This document shows, piece by piece, positions 1 through 7,845 of a stretch of DNA of 64,000 nucleotides. The notes below the pieces were generated by a model. That model made no database searches. It worked only from the letters and a program-made list of their open reading frames with translations, and had not been told where the DNA came from. A program made the translations under genes and the position numbers. Each line of letters starts with the position of its first letter. Position 1 is the first letter of the stretch. The stretch is from Bradyrhizobium sp. SZCCT0153 (GTDB taxonomy: Bacteria; Pseudomonadota; Alphaproteobacteria; Rhizobiales; Xanthobacteraceae), in assembly GCF_018129995.1 (NCBI RefSeq), contig NZ_JAFCKS010000010.1:62001-126000 (forward strand). The letters are read 5' to 3'.

Positions 1-606
1 CTCGGCTGGCGCGAATTCTGCCGCCACCTGCTTCACGATCACCCCGACCTTGCGACCGAAAACCTGCAATCGAACTTCGACGGCTTCCCATGGAAAGGCG
101 ACAAGAAGGCGCTCGCGGCCTGGCAGCACGGGCGCACCGGCTATCCCATCGTCGACGCCGGCCTGCGCCAGCTCTGGCACACCGGGGTGATGCACAACCG
201 GGTTCGGATGGTGGTCGCCTCGTTGCTGGTCAAGCACCTCCTGATCGACTGGCGCGACGGCGAGAGCTGGTTCTGGGACACGCTTGTCGATGCGGATGCC
301 GGCAGCAATCCCGCCAACTGGCAGTGGGTCGCCGGCTGCGGCGCGGATGCGGCACCCTATTTCCGCGTCTTCAACCCAACGCTCCAGGGCGAGAAGTTCG
401 ACCCTGACGGAACCTACGTTCGGCGCTGGGTGCCGGAGCTGAAAGACGTTCCGGCCAAGCTGATCCACCAGCCCTGGCAGGCAACGCCGATCGAGCTGGC
501 AAGCGTCGGCGTCACGCTCGGCAAGACCTATCCGCAACCGATCGTCGATCATGCCAAGGGACGCGAGCGCGCGCTCGCCGCCTACGCAAAGATCCGCAAA
601 GGTTGA
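1..606 (+). CDS. phrB: Deoxyribodipyrimidine photo-lyase, C-terminal part (5' end outside window)
   Basis: Light-driven repair of cyclobutane pyrimidine dimers by a FAD enzyme. The reading frame is open from base 1 and encodes about 201 residues of the C-terminal FAD-binding helical domain. Visible signatures are 'GYPIVDAGLRQL', 'HNRVRMVVASLLVKHLLIDW' and 'NWQWVAGCGADAAPYFRVFNP', which is the classic photolyase/cryptochrome block that lines the FAD pocket. The tail 'KLIHQPW' is also typical. The start codon, the N-terminal antenna domain and the promoter lie upstream of the window. A cryptochrome-like relative is possible, but the motif set fits CPD photolyase best. Confidence 0.95.
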   Translation, partial: LGWREFCRHLLHDHPDLATENLQSNFDGFPWKGDKKALAAWQHGRTGYPIVDAGLRQLWHTGVMHNRVRMVVASLLVKHLLIDWRDGESWFWDTLVDADAGSNPANWQWVAGCGADAAPYFRVFNPTLQGEKFDPDGTYVRRWVPELKDVPAKLIHQPWQATPIELASVGVTLGKTYPQPIVDHAKGRERALAAYAKIRKG

Positions 607-614
607 GCGTTGCT

Positions 615-642
615 TTGACACAATTTTGAAACCCGCTATCGT
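615..642 (+). promoter_or_regulatory. Putative sigma-70-type promoter for the histone H1-like gene
   Basis: A perfect TTGACA lies at 615-620. It is followed after about 16 bases by TATCGT (637-642), in the gap between the photolyase stop and the gene starting at 673. The -35 box is strong and the -10 box is weak, as is common in alphaproteobacteria. No experimental support is available. Confidence 0.45.
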
Positions 643-672
643 CGTCGCTCCATACAAACCGTGGGGGACGAT

Positions 673-975
673 ATGGACGACGAGAAGCCGATCACCGAAC
701 AGGCGATGGAGACGATCACCACCGCCGTGGAAGCGACCAAGGAAGCCGCAGTCACCGCCGTCAAGAAGGTCAGGAAAGCCGCCAAGAAGGTCGCGAAGAA
801 AGTAGTGCCGAAGAAGGCCGCCAAGAATACGTCGAAGAAGGCGGCAAAGAAGTCGTCGAAGAAAGCGGCCAAGAAAACCGCGAGGAAAACCACGAAGAAG
901 GCCGCCAAGAAGGCTCCGAAGAAGGCTCCAAAGAAAGCCGCCAAGAAGAAAAAGGCCAAGAAGGCCAAGCGCTGA
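673..975 (+). CDS. Histone H1-like Lys/Ala-rich DNA-binding protein
   Basis: A small basic protein of 100 residues. The first 25 residues are mildly acidic ('MDDEKPITEQAMETIT'). The rest is a low-complexity run of AKK, KKA, KKAP and KKS units like the tail of eukaryotic histone H1 and bacterial HctB/AlgP-type proteins, so nucleoid or nucleic-acid binding is likely. I chose ATG 673 because GGGGGA lies four bases upstream; a GTG at 661 is in frame but overlaps that ribosome-binding site. A strong hairpin terminator follows at 1036-1066, so this is a monocistronic unit. The same kind of tail occurs on the adenylate kinase at 52762-53631. The exact role is inferred from composition only. Confidence 0.85.
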   Translation: MDDEKPITEQAMETITTAVEATKEAAVTAVKKVRKAAKKVAKKVVPKKAAKNTSKKAAKKSSKKAAKKTARKTTKKAAKKAPKKAPKKAAKKKKAKKAKR

Positions 976-1035
976 TCCCGGCCCAGGGTTAGGCCAAGGA
1001 AAGGTCGAGGATAGGTCAAGGATAGACCAGAGCAA

Positions 1036-1066
1036 GCCTCCGGGTGCGGGCGCGCCCGGAGGCTTT
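1036..1066 (+). terminator. Rho-independent-type terminator after the H1-like gene
   Basis: GCCTCCGGG (1036-1044) pairs perfectly with CCCGGAGGC (1055-1063) and is followed by a short T run. It sits about 60 bases after the stop of the H1-like gene. Confidence 0.65.
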
Positions 1067-1201
1067 GCGGCAAAGCGCCCTGCCCTCGCCGCCCCGATGC
1101 GCGCCTGCCCGGATGGCGGGCGTCTTGGGGATCGCAAAATTCGCTGCGACTGCTTGGGCGCGGCACGTCGGGGATGTGTTCCAGCGCTCCGGCCTTTCGG
1201 C

Positions 1202-2086
1202 CTAAAAGCGCCGATTGACCACGAACACCGCCGCCGCGCACATCGCCATGCCGGCAATCGCGAGCGCATCGAGCTTCTCGCCGAACAGAAGATAGGCCAT
1301 CAGCGCCGTGACGGCTGGTACCAGGTAGAACAGGCTCGCAACCGAGGTCGCCGCGGCATGCCGGATCAGCCAGTACAATAGCCCGATCGATCCGATCGAG
1401 AGCGCGACGGCGAGCCAGGCGAGCGCGAGCACGAACTCCCGGGTCCAGTGCACTACGCGATCCTCGAACAGGAAGGCGCCGATCGCGAAGAAGATCGTGA
1501 CGGACACGTACTGCACGAGATTGCCGGCGCGCCAGTCGATGTGGTTGCAGTAGCGGCGCTGATAGAGCGTGCCGAGCGTGATGCTGATCAGCGCGACAAC
1601 CGAGGCAAGCCATCCGAGCCCGGCTTCGCCGGTCATGGGACGGCCGTGCAGGATCAGCATCACGCCGCCGAGGCCAAGCACGAGACCCGCCCATTGCACC
1701 GGCGTCACCTTCTCGCCGAGCCAGCGGTTGGCGATGGTCGAGGTCAGGATCGGCTGAAGGCCTGGAATCAGCGCGGAGAGCCCGGCCGGAATCGAGTGCG
1801 CGATCGCGATTGCGGTGCCGCCGAGATAGAAGCCATGGACGAGGATGCCGGCAACCGCGCTGTGCGCGATTCCGATCCGGTCCGGCCATTTCGGACGCGC
1901 GATCGCTGCGATGATCGCCATCAGACCGACCACGATCGCCATGCGGATGGCGAGATAGGTCAAGGGATCGGCGTTGTTGATGACGTATTTGGTGCCGATG
2001 AATCCGGTGCTCCAGAGCAGGACGAACAGGATCGGCGCGGCGCGGGCGGTCAGTGCTTCTTGATTATGGTTCATTACCGCCCTCAT
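1202..2086 (-). CDS. DMT-superfamily (EamA) inner-membrane transporter
   Basis: A hydrophobic protein of 294 residues with about ten predicted membrane helices arranged as two EamA repeats, typical of drug/metabolite exporters of the RhaT/YdcZ type. The N-terminal repeat begins at 'ILFVLLWSTGFIGTKYVI' and includes the conserved 'RMAIVVGLMAIIA' stretch. The second repeat starts near residue 150 and ends at 'LLFGEKLDALAIAGMAMCAAAVFVV'. The substrate cannot be read from sequence. The start could be the first ATG (2086) or an ATG four codons later (2074), which has GAGGGCGG just before it. The gene stands alone, with a second unrelated EamA gene at 11772-12686. Confidence 0.88.
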   Translation of the reverse strand: MRAVMNHNQEALTARAAPILFVLLWSTGFIGTKYVINNADPLTYLAIRMAIVVGLMAIIAAIARPKWPDRIGIAHSAVAGILVHGFYLGGTAIAIAHSIPAGLSALIPGLQPILTSTIANRWLGEKVTPVQWAGLVLGLGGVMLILHGRPMTGEAGLGWLASVVALISITLGTLYQRRYCNHIDWRAGNLVQYVSVTIFFAIGAFLFEDRVVHWTREFVLALAWLAVALSIGSIGLLYWLIRHAAATSVASLFYLVPAVTALMAYLLFGEKLDALAIAGMAMCAAAVFVVNRRF

Positions 2087-2177
2087 TGCCCCATGGGCGG
2101 TCTATGCGGCAATGCGAATTTCGGCGAATCTCGTCCGGATGATGCTGCGCTGCGACGCACGGGGACGGCTCAGCCGC

Positions 2178-2624
2178 TCACCATTCTTCCGGACAGGGGT
2201 CGATGATCTTCCAGAGATCGACACCGTTCTTGATCTTCTTCATGTCGGTGGTGAGCCCGCCATTGCGGCGGATCCAGTCCTTCACCGTGTCGGGGTAGTA
2301 GGACATCAGATCGGAGGTGCCTTCGGCGCTGGTGACCTTGATGCCGAAGGTGAAGGCCTTGTCGTAGTAGGCCTGGTGGAAGCCAAGGCTGGCGCGCGGC
2401 GTGACGCAGATCTTGTTCATCGGCACGATGCCGAGCACCAGTGTACAGGCCGAGTTGCAGATGCCGTCGATGATGACGCGCTCGCCCTTCTCGCGGACGT
2501 GCTTGTACTTGGCCTTGTACTCATCGACATAGCCGCCGTGGTCGCGGGTGATGTGCAGCACGGCGCGCGCCGGCGTGGCGGCAGCGAGGCAGAGCAACAG
2601 CAGGCTCAGAAGCGTGATGCGCAT
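2178..2624 (-). CDS. Small periplasmic protein with ClpP/crotonase-like 'CNSACT' motif
   Basis: 148 residues with a clear Sec signal peptide ('MRITLLSLLLLCLAAATPARA'), so the mature protein is exported. The motif 'IIDGICNSACTLVLGI' resembles the serine-containing loop of predicted periplasmic proteins of the COG3904 type, which have a ClpP-like fold. Family placement is from memory of the motif, and no complete catalytic triad can be assigned by eye. Two cysteines in this motif and two others (near 'KICVTP' and 'DPCPEEW') could form disulphides. Function is unknown. It is divergent from the small secreted protein at 2917. Confidence 0.8.
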   Translation of the reverse strand: MRITLLSLLLLCLAAATPARAVLHITRDHGGYVDEYKAKYKHVREKGERVIIDGICNSACTLVLGIVPMNKICVTPRASLGFHQAYYDKAFTFGIKVTSAEGTSDLMSYYPDTVKDWIRRNGGLTTDMKKIKNGVDLWKIIDPCPEEW

Positions 2625-2916
2625 GGCGAGGTGACGACGAAAGCCTTCAGGAATGGGACCGGCCTCGAAGGACCCCCAAAGGGCCGGCGACAGGATTCTT
2701 AGCTGAATTCTCTTTGGTCATACTTGTGTGGGGAATTCGTTAAGCATCCCGAAAAGGCCAAAAATGGGCAGCCTGAACCGCTTGTCCGGCAATTCTGTCA
2801 CACCCACCCGGGAATCTGCGGGACCGGCCTCGATTTCCGGGCGTCCGACGGGTGTTCTGGCCGGCCGAAATGGCTATAAACAGCTGACCTATTCGCGCGG
2901 GTTCCGGAGAATCGAG

Positions 2917-3180
2917 ATGAGCAAGTTGACGCTTGTAGCCGCAGTTGCTGCCCTTTCGGCCGCAATCCTTGCCCCTGGCCTCGCGGAGGCGCGCGGACAT
3001 CACCGGTACCACCGCTACTACGCGAACCCGCTGCCCTACCCGATCAGCTATCTGCACAATTACGGGCCCGGCATCACCCCGGGGACCTTTGCCTTTTACG
3101 ACGGCCCATCGACCAACCATTGCTACCAGAGCGCGGCCGCCTATGTCGGCCAGGACCGCCGCCGGCACCCCTGCTACTGA
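2917..3180 (+). CDS. Small secreted Tyr/His-rich hypothetical protein
   Basis: 87 residues starting at ATG 2917, with CGGAGA (2905-2910) as ribosome-binding site. The frame is open further upstream, but that part has no signal-peptide character. The N-terminus 'MSKLTLVAAVAALSAAILAPGLAEA' is a Sec signal peptide cleaved near residue 25. The mature part is rich in Tyr, His and Pro ('HHRYHRYYANPLPYPISYLHNYGPG') and has two cysteines ('HCYQS' and the terminal 'HPCY') that could form a disulphide. This resembles short exported proteins frequent in Bradyrhizobium. No function is known to me. Confidence 0.8.
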   Translation: MSKLTLVAAVAALSAAILAPGLAEARGHHRYHRYYANPLPYPISYLHNYGPGITPGTFAFYDGPSTNHCYQSAAAYVGQDRRRHPCY

Positions 3181-3210
3181 GGAACGCTGGCGCATCCTCT
3201 GCGGGTGCCG

Positions 3211-3672
3211 CTATTTGGCGGCGCCCGACAGCAGCAATTGCTTCTCGATCTCGTGGACCGGCAGCTTGACGAGGTCCTTGCCGATCTCCCTCTGGAGCGC
3301 TTTGCGCACGACATCCGAATAATCGGCGCGAATCATCCCGAGCGCACGCGGCGAGGCCACCATGGTCAGGGCCGATGTCTCGCCCGAACTGACGGCGGCG
3401 TCGAGCCGGCCGGCCAGGCCCCGCAGGAAGGCGCGCTCGGCCTCATCGTGCCAATCCGTCTGCTCCACCGAGCTGCGCGCCCCGCCGGCCGCGCCATGCA
3501 GCCTGCCCGGCGCGTCGGTCCCTTGCGCGCTGGTCGAGGGATTGGGCTGCTCGTGCACCTCCCTGGTGTGGAGATTCGGAAACATCTCGTCGCCGAGGTT
3601 CTCCAATATGAGCGCCTTGCGTCCGTCGCACACGACCAGCCAGTCACCGTTGTCCAGTCTCATCTTGTCCAT
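3211..3672 (-). CDS. Host-attachment family protein (baeRF-like)
   Basis: 153 residues. The N-terminus 'DNGDWLVVCDGRKALILENLGD' and the region 'FLRGLAGRLDAAVSSGETSALTMVASPRALGMIRADYSDVVRKALQREIGKDLVKLPVHEIEKQL' match the family called 'protein required for attachment to host cells', a bacterial relative of the archaeo-eukaryotic release factor fold. The name comes from Agrobacterium and related plant-associated bacteria, and the molecular activity is not established. There is no signal peptide, so it is probably cytoplasmic. The gene is monocistronic. Downstream, 3673-3967 holds no gene that I can support. Confidence 0.85.
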   Translation of the reverse strand: MDKMRLDNGDWLVVCDGRKALILENLGDEMFPNLHTREVHEQPNPSTSAQGTDAPGRLHGAAGGARSSVEQTDWHDEAERAFLRGLAGRLDAAVSSGETSALTMVASPRALGMIRADYSDVVRKALQREIGKDLVKLPVHEIEKQLLLSGAAK

Positions 3673-3915
3673 TGCCCAGCTCCAAGCAGTCTCGCGACCA
3701 CTGCCCTTCGAATTCCTCGAAGGACTGGCCGCGACGACAAGCCTAGGAAGGAAGCCGCACCGATGAATTGCGCGGGATCAAGGATGCCGGTGAACCCAGG
3801 CACGGCGTTGGTCAGGGACCCGAACCTGGGATAGGCTGGCGGAGCCCAAAGGTCAGGCCTGCGGCGGACTGGCTGAAGATTTGTTCATCAGCATTACATT
3901 TCGGTTCCGCCACAA

Positions 3916-3944
3916 TTTGATCAGAACAACTTCGATATCCTGTA
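3916..3944 (+). promoter_or_regulatory. Weak candidate promoter for the Tyr/Pro-repeat protein
   Basis: TTGATC (3916-3921) and CTGTAT (3939-3944) are separated by 17 bases, in a locally AT-richer stretch just upstream of the gene starting at 3968. The match is modest and the call is tentative. Confidence 0.3.
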
Positions 3945-3967
3945 TTGCGTAAGCGGAGGAAGACATC

Positions 3968-4255
3968 ATGAAGCTTAAGATTGGCCTCGTCGCCGCGTCC
4001 CTTTTCGGTGCCATCCTGGCATCACCGGCGGCGTTCGCCATGCCCATCGCGCCTGCTCCTGCGACCCCGCAGGTCTCGAACGTCGAGCAGGTTCGCATGG
4101 TCTGTGACGCCTGGGGACGCTGTTTCTGGCGCCCGAACTACTATGGATACTACGCGCCGCAGCCGTATTACGGCCCCAGGTATTATGCGCCGCGCTATTA
4201 TGCCCCGCGTTACTATGGACCGCGTTACTATGGACCGCGCTATCGCCGCTGGTGA
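3968..4255 (+). CDS. Small secreted protein with tandem Tyr-rich C-terminal repeat
   Basis: 95 residues. ATG 3968 has GGAGGAAG close upstream. A signal peptide ('MKLKIGLVAASLFGAILASPAAFA') is followed by a short linker with two cysteines ('VCDAWGRCFWRPNYYG') and a C-terminal tandem repeat of the unit P-R-Y-Y-[AG]-P, present about six times. The repeat is reflected in the DNA between about 4160 and 4245. The protein probably acts in the periplasm or envelope, and Tyr/Pro-rich tails of this kind occur in many small rhizobial exported proteins. No function is known. A hairpin terminator follows directly. Confidence 0.82.
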   Translation: MKLKIGLVAASLFGAILASPAAFAMPIAPAPATPQVSNVEQVRMVCDAWGRCFWRPNYYGYYAPQPYYGPRYYAPRYYAPRYYGPRYYGPRYRRW

Positions 4256-4261
4256 TCTCTA

Positions 4262-4289
4262 AGGGGGCCTCCGGGCCCCTTCGTTTTTG
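4262..4289 (+). terminator. Terminator after the Tyr-repeat protein gene
   Basis: GGGGCC (4264-4269) pairs with GGCCCC (4274-4279) around a TCCG loop. Extra A-T and G-T pairs extend the base of the stem. It is followed by TTCGTTTTT, just after the stop codon at 4255. Confidence 0.7.
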
Positions 4290-4384
4290 CGCGATCGTGG
4301 ATTGCGCGATCGCGGCCGGTCTGGAGCCATCCCAAAACTGATCCAGATCAAAGATAAAACCCGCCACGCCGTCATTCTGCGGTG

Positions 4385-4558
4385 ATGGCCGATTTGATCG
4401 TTTTTCGATGCCCCCAGACGGGCATGAATGTGCAGACGCATCTCGAGAAGCAGCAGAGGCAGGAGGGACGGAACGTTGCTTCCTTCACCTGTCCCGCCTG
4501 CACGCGGCTGCATTTCATCGACCTCGCCACCGGCCAGCCGATGAGCCGGGACCGTTGA
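4385..4558 (+). CDS. 57-residue cytoplasmic protein with zinc-ribbon-like cysteines
   Basis: Translation from ATG 4385 gives 'MADLIVFRCPQTGMNVQTH', then a basic linker ('LEKQQRQEGRN'), 'FTCPACTRLHFIDLATGQP' and a stop at 4556-4558. A single Cys near residue 9 ('RCPQTG') is followed by a C-P-A-C pair, an arrangement seen in very small zinc-ribbon-like proteins that I recall as common in Bradyrhizobium. The codon use is GC-rich in third positions, which supports real coding. With only three cysteines plus a nearby His ('RLHF'), metal binding is possible but unproven. The gene is easy to miss because of its length. Confidence 0.65.
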   Translation: MADLIVFRCPQTGMNVQTHLEKQQRQEGRNVASFTCPACTRLHFIDLATGQPMSRDR

Positions 4559-4703
4559 CCACGACATCGATCCGAGGCCTTGATGGCATGATGTCCGCAA
4601 TACTACGGCCCTGAATCCGGTTTACTGGGGGGCGATGTTTCGCCATTGATGGCGATGTACTGACGTTCATTTGATTGTCACATTGCAGAAGCCGGCTAGA
4701 CGC

Positions 4704-5666
4704 ATGTTGTTCAACGCCCTCGCCCCTTCCTCCGCGCTTCAACTGATCGGCTTTGCCGACGTCGATGCGTTTCGGCCGATCGAGTCGATGGAGGATGCGA
4801 GAAGCATTCCGCTCGACGTCCCGAACTTCGCGGCGGCCCGCGCCGTGGTCTCCCTGCCGGCATGCCGCATCATCATGATGCGCTCGTTCGCGCGCATCCT
4901 CGACACCGCCTATCGCATGCCCGGCGGGATGGTGATCCTGCCCATGACGGACGACCTTCGGGTCAATTCCAAGGGAATGGATCTCGACGCGCGCTTCTTC
5001 GTTGCGCTTCGCGGCAACGATGAAGGCCATTTCGTCGAGCCTCAGACCAATCATCATGCGATGATCGTCTTCTCGCCCAATCTGAGGGACCGGGGCTGGT
5101 TCGATCAGGCCGACGACCTGAGGGCCTGCGTCGCGAACAGGCCCGCCCTGCTCCATACACGGCAACTCCTGCTCGACATACTGCGAACCGCATCGGTGCA
5201 GCCGCTTTTGTTCGAAGCCACCGAGGTCGCCGCCCATCTGCAGGAAGGCCTGCTGCTCGCGCTCGACGATCTGTTCCAAATCGATCCGCTTTCGGACCGG
5301 AGCGCCTCGGTCCATGGCGAACGGTCGGCCAAGCTCGTGCAGCGGATCGACGATTACGTCGCAACTCATCCGACTGCTTCGATCTACACAGCCGATCTCG
5401 CCGACGAGTTTGGCGTCTCGATCCGGACGCTCGGCGGCGCAGTCAGCAAGGTGCGCGGCATGAGCCTGCACCAATACATTCGCCTGAAAAAATTGTGGGC
5501 GACCCGGGCTCGCCTCCTCAAAGGCGGCACCACCGTCGCCACATGCGCGCGCGCTCAGGGTTTCCATCATCTCGGCGAGTTTGCCGCAGCCTACCGCGCG
5601 ACATTCCGCGAAACGCCCTCGGACACGCTGGCACGGGGCCGGCAAGCCAGTCCAGCGGCAGGCTGA
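4704..5666 (+). CDS. AraC-family transcriptional regulator
   Basis: About 320 residues if it starts at ATG 4704; an in-frame TTG at 4671 is an alternative. Neither start has a good ribosome-binding site. The C-terminal 100 residues carry the two helix-turn-helix motifs of AraC proteins: 'YTADLADEFGVSIRTLGGAVSKVRG' is the first and 'TTVATCARAQGFHHLGEFAAAYRATFRETPSDTL' is the second, with the family signature around 'GFHHLGEFAAAYRATFRETP'. The N-terminal 200 residues are a divergent sensor domain without recognisable ligand motifs. No adjacent co-oriented target operon is apparent, so its regulon is unknown. Confidence 0.9.
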   Translation: MLFNALAPSSALQLIGFADVDAFRPIESMEDARSIPLDVPNFAAARAVVSLPACRIIMMRSFARILDTAYRMPGGMVILPMTDDLRVNSKGMDLDARFFVALRGNDEGHFVEPQTNHHAMIVFSPNLRDRGWFDQADDLRACVANRPALLHTRQLLLDILRTASVQPLLFEATEVAAHLQEGLLLALDDLFQIDPLSDRSASVHGERSAKLVQRIDDYVATHPTASIYTADLADEFGVSIRTLGGAVSKVRGMSLHQYIRLKKLWATRARLLKGGTTVATCARAQGFHHLGEFAAAYRATFRETPSDTLARGRQASPAAG

Positions 5667-5726
5667 CTGCGCGGACCGTTGCGGCGGTTATGAGATACCA
5701 GCATCGCTTCGGAACATATCCGGAAC

Positions 5727-5803
5727 TGGCGCGCTCGGAAGGATTCGAACCTCCGACCCTCGGAATCGAAATCCGATGCTCTATCCAGCTGAGCTACGAG
5801 CGC
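5727..5803 (-). tRNA. tRNA-Arg (anticodon UCG)
   Basis: On the minus strand the acceptor arm GCGCTCG pairs with CGAGCGC, the discriminator is G and the CCA end is encoded in the DNA (TGG at 5727-5729 on the plus strand). The D-loop contains AGCTGGATAGAGC. The anticodon stem is TCGGA/TCCGA around the loop TTTCGAT, giving anticodon TCG. The T-loop is the standard TTCGAAT. The length is 77 bases with CCA. It would read the arginine codon CGA and perhaps other CGN codons by wobble. Confidence 0.97.
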
Positions 5804-5952
5804 CCTGGCCCAGGCAGTGGGCCACAACCGAGATGCACCGGACCGCAGCTGGCGGACCAGCCGGCCGGATGACGTTCGGACGGGTTCGAATTAGCAGAGA
5901 GGCCGGCCAATAAAAAGCCCTTCCCGCCTCGATCGAGGCACCAAAGGCTCTC

Positions 5953-6486
5953 TCACCAGGTGGTGTCGAAAAGGCCAAAATGCGGCTGCTGTGCCACCAG
6001 CATCATCGGCCGTCCCGGCTGCGGCGCCGGATGGGTCCTGGCGACCTTGCGCTTGGACTGAACGGGTGCCTGAGGCAGCTGGGTCTGCGCCTGAACCTGC
6101 GGCTGAACCTGCGCCTTGGCTTCGGTCTTCTTGACCGCGGCGGTATCGGCTTTCCCAGCGGGTGTGAATTGGGCGAACGTTTCGCGGACCCGCGCCTTCG
6201 CCGACATCTCGGCCAAGGCCGGCGACACGCCGCTGTCCTGCGCCGTGGGCACGGGAGCTGCGACAGCGGCGACCTTCAATGCAGGCGCGGTTATCGTCGG
6301 CTGGCTGGTGTCGAGCACGACGCGGTCCGGCAGGTGCCGATCGGACCTGATCCGGATCAGCGGCTGTTCGTTGCTTGCGGTTGCGACAGCCTGCGTCACA
6401 GGCGAAGCCGGCAGAACATAGTTCGCCGCGAACAGCACTGCGAGCAAAGCTCCACCGACAAAGACGAAATACCGAAAGATGGGCAT
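5953..6486 (-). CDS. Membrane-anchored Pro/Gln-rich hypothetical protein
   Basis: 177 residues from ATG 6486; GGCGGAG lies eight bases upstream, which favours this over an in-frame GTG at 6495. One N-terminal membrane helix ('YFVFVGGALLAVLFAANYVL') anchors a periplasmic part of low complexity. That part includes a Gln/Val/Pro stretch around residues 130-150 ('KAQVQPQVQAQTQLPQAPVQ') and ends in 'HFGLFDTTW'. I recognise no enzymatic domain. This looks like a lineage-restricted protein of Bradyrhizobium and relatives. It lies tail-on to the tRNA-Arg gene and upstream of it on the minus strand. Confidence 0.75.
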   Translation of the reverse strand: MPIFRYFVFVGGALLAVLFAANYVLPASPVTQAVATASNEQPLIRIRSDRHLPDRVVLDTSQPTITAPALKVAAVAAPVPTAQDSGVSPALAEMSAKARVRETFAQFTPAGKADTAAVKKTEAKAQVQPQVQAQTQLPQAPVQSKRKVARTHPAPQPGRPMMLVAQQPHFGLFDTTW

Positions 6487-6656
6487 TGGCCGCACTCCGC
6501 CCCCCGCATCCCCGCGTGGGCACTTCGCCTCAACAGGCGATTACTCAATTGGTTCCCGGCCCAGCCATTCGGTTCAAATGGCAACGCCAAAGTTTTTGGC
6601 CAGGACTTTGGGAGGTTTGGGAAGAGTAACTTTTCCGCTACCGGAGAGTGCCGCCT

Positions 6657-7280
6657 TCACGCCCGGCGTGCCGCAACCAGCGAACACTTCGCCTGATCGG
6701 CATTCACGTTGACGAAGCCGACCGGAATGCGCGCAAAAGTCTTGCGGCTCTTCATGCTGACCGGGTCCGCAAGCACGCGGCTGCGGTCGGTGAGATGACT
6801 GCCGTCGCGCCGCGCAAAAGCGCAGACGATCTCGAGATCCTTTACGGCATAGTCATTGTCGTTTCGCAGCGTGAACGTCACCAGCGCTTTCGAACCAAGC
6901 CCGCCGCGGCGCCAGGTCTGCGATGAAATCCTGAGGCGACCGAGTTCTGCCATTGCCGGAGCCTGAGCTTCGGACACCGGCGACACCGCAGCTGCCGCAT
7001 TGCCCGAAGGGGTCGGCTCGACAGCCGCCACGCCAGACGCCGCCGGCTCGGCACCATTGCCCCTGGACAGCGGCAGCAGCATCCAGACGCCGCAGCCGAC
7101 GATGATGGCCGCCAGCAGCCACAGCAGGCTTCGGCCGAACGAGACGCTCGCGATCGTCACGGTCCGTGCCAGCCGCTCGCCGCTTTCGGCAAAACGTCCC
7201 AACCGGATCCGGTCAAACCTGACGTTCATGGGTATGTCACCGAGGATGGCCGTAGCGCCTTCAACGACGGACTGGGCCAC
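6657..7280 (-). CDS. Membrane-anchored protein with C-terminal FxLYD-like/immunoglobulin-like domain
   Basis: 207 residues from GTG 7280, which has GAGGT five bases upstream on the minus strand; ATG 7229 is a later in-frame alternative. A single membrane helix lies near residues 50-72 ('FGRSLLWLLAAIIVGCGVWMLLPL'). An Ala/Pro-rich linker leads to a C-terminal beta-rich domain, 'KALVTFTLRNDNDYAVKDLEIVCAFARRDGS', which resembles the FxLYD domain in containing 'N.N...V.D..I.C'. That assignment is a guess from pattern. The domain would face the periplasm. Function is unknown. Confidence 0.78.
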   Translation of the reverse strand: MAQSVVEGATAILGDIPMNVRFDRIRLGRFAESGERLARTVTIASVSFGRSLLWLLAAIIVGCGVWMLLPLSRGNGAEPAASGVAAVEPTPSGNAAAAVSPVSEAQAPAMAELGRLRISSQTWRRGGLGSKALVTFTLRNDNDYAVKDLEIVCAFARRDGSHLTDRSRVLADPVSMKSRKTFARIPVGFVNVNADQAKCSLVAARRA

Positions 7281-7409
7281 TGCTTACCTCAATCCGGAAG
7301 ACGAACTAAGGTTCCCGCGCAGTTGCGAATCGGCATGGGCGGTGGCGGTCTCCGGCCGGGGCCGCTAACATGCGCTGCAACATCGAAAGACCCGTCGGGA
7401 GAACATGAA

Positions 7410-7793
7410 ATGCCAGTCGTCACTTGGGATCACGTCCATCTGCGCAGCCCCGATCCGGAGGCCACGGCGGCCTGGCTGCGGGACATCCTCGGTGGCGAGA
7501 TCGTACACGCACCGGGACGGATCGATGTAAGTCTTGGCGGCGCGAAAATCTTCATCGCGCCGCTCGAGGGCGACAACGCGGTGAGCCCGCCGCCGCCGCA
7601 CCCGCATCAGGGGCTCGACCATTTCGGTCTGACGGTGAAGGACATCGACGCCGTCGCGGCCGAGATCAAGGCAAAGGGCGTGACCTTCACGCGCGAACCG
7701 ACCACGATCCGCCCCGGCGTGCGCATCTGCTTCATCCGCGGTCCCGAGGGCATCTCCATCGAGCTGCTCGAGCGCGACAAGAAGTATACCTGA
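7410..7793 (+). CDS. VOC-family (glyoxalase/bleomycin-resistance fold) protein
   Basis: 127 residues starting at ATG 7410, with CGGGAGA at 7396-7402. The frame is open upstream but non-coding in character. The vicinal-oxygen-chelate fold is recognisable from 'WDHVHLRSPDPEATAAWLRDILGG' at the N-terminus and 'LDHFGLTVKDIDAVAAEIKAKG' in the second half. The potential metal ligands are a His in 'DHVHL', a His in 'DHFGL' and a Glu in 'GISIELLE'. Such small single-domain VOC proteins act as lyases, dioxygenases, isomerases or binding proteins, so the substrate cannot be stated. It is a single-gene unit between convergent neighbours. Confidence 0.88.
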   Translation: MPVVTWDHVHLRSPDPEATAAWLRDILGGEIVHAPGRIDVSLGGAKIFIAPLEGDNAVSPPPPHPHQGLDHFGLTVKDIDAVAAEIKAKGVTFTREPTTIRPGVRICFIRGPEGISIELLERDKKYT

Positions 7794-7845
7794 CACGGCG
7801 CGCCGCATCGGCTTCAGCCAGACCAGGCGAAGCCGCCTGGCCTGC

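Noticed and set aside
636..1889. A long minus-strand frame over the H1-like gene
   Set aside because: The phenylalanine-rich segment is the reverse translation of the Lys codons, and the rest overlaps the EamA gene in the wrong frame.
3673..3967. Short minus-strand frame at 3853-4098 and other small frames in the 295-base gap
   Set aside because: They overlap the signal peptide of the 3968 gene in reverse or lack protein-like composition and start sites.
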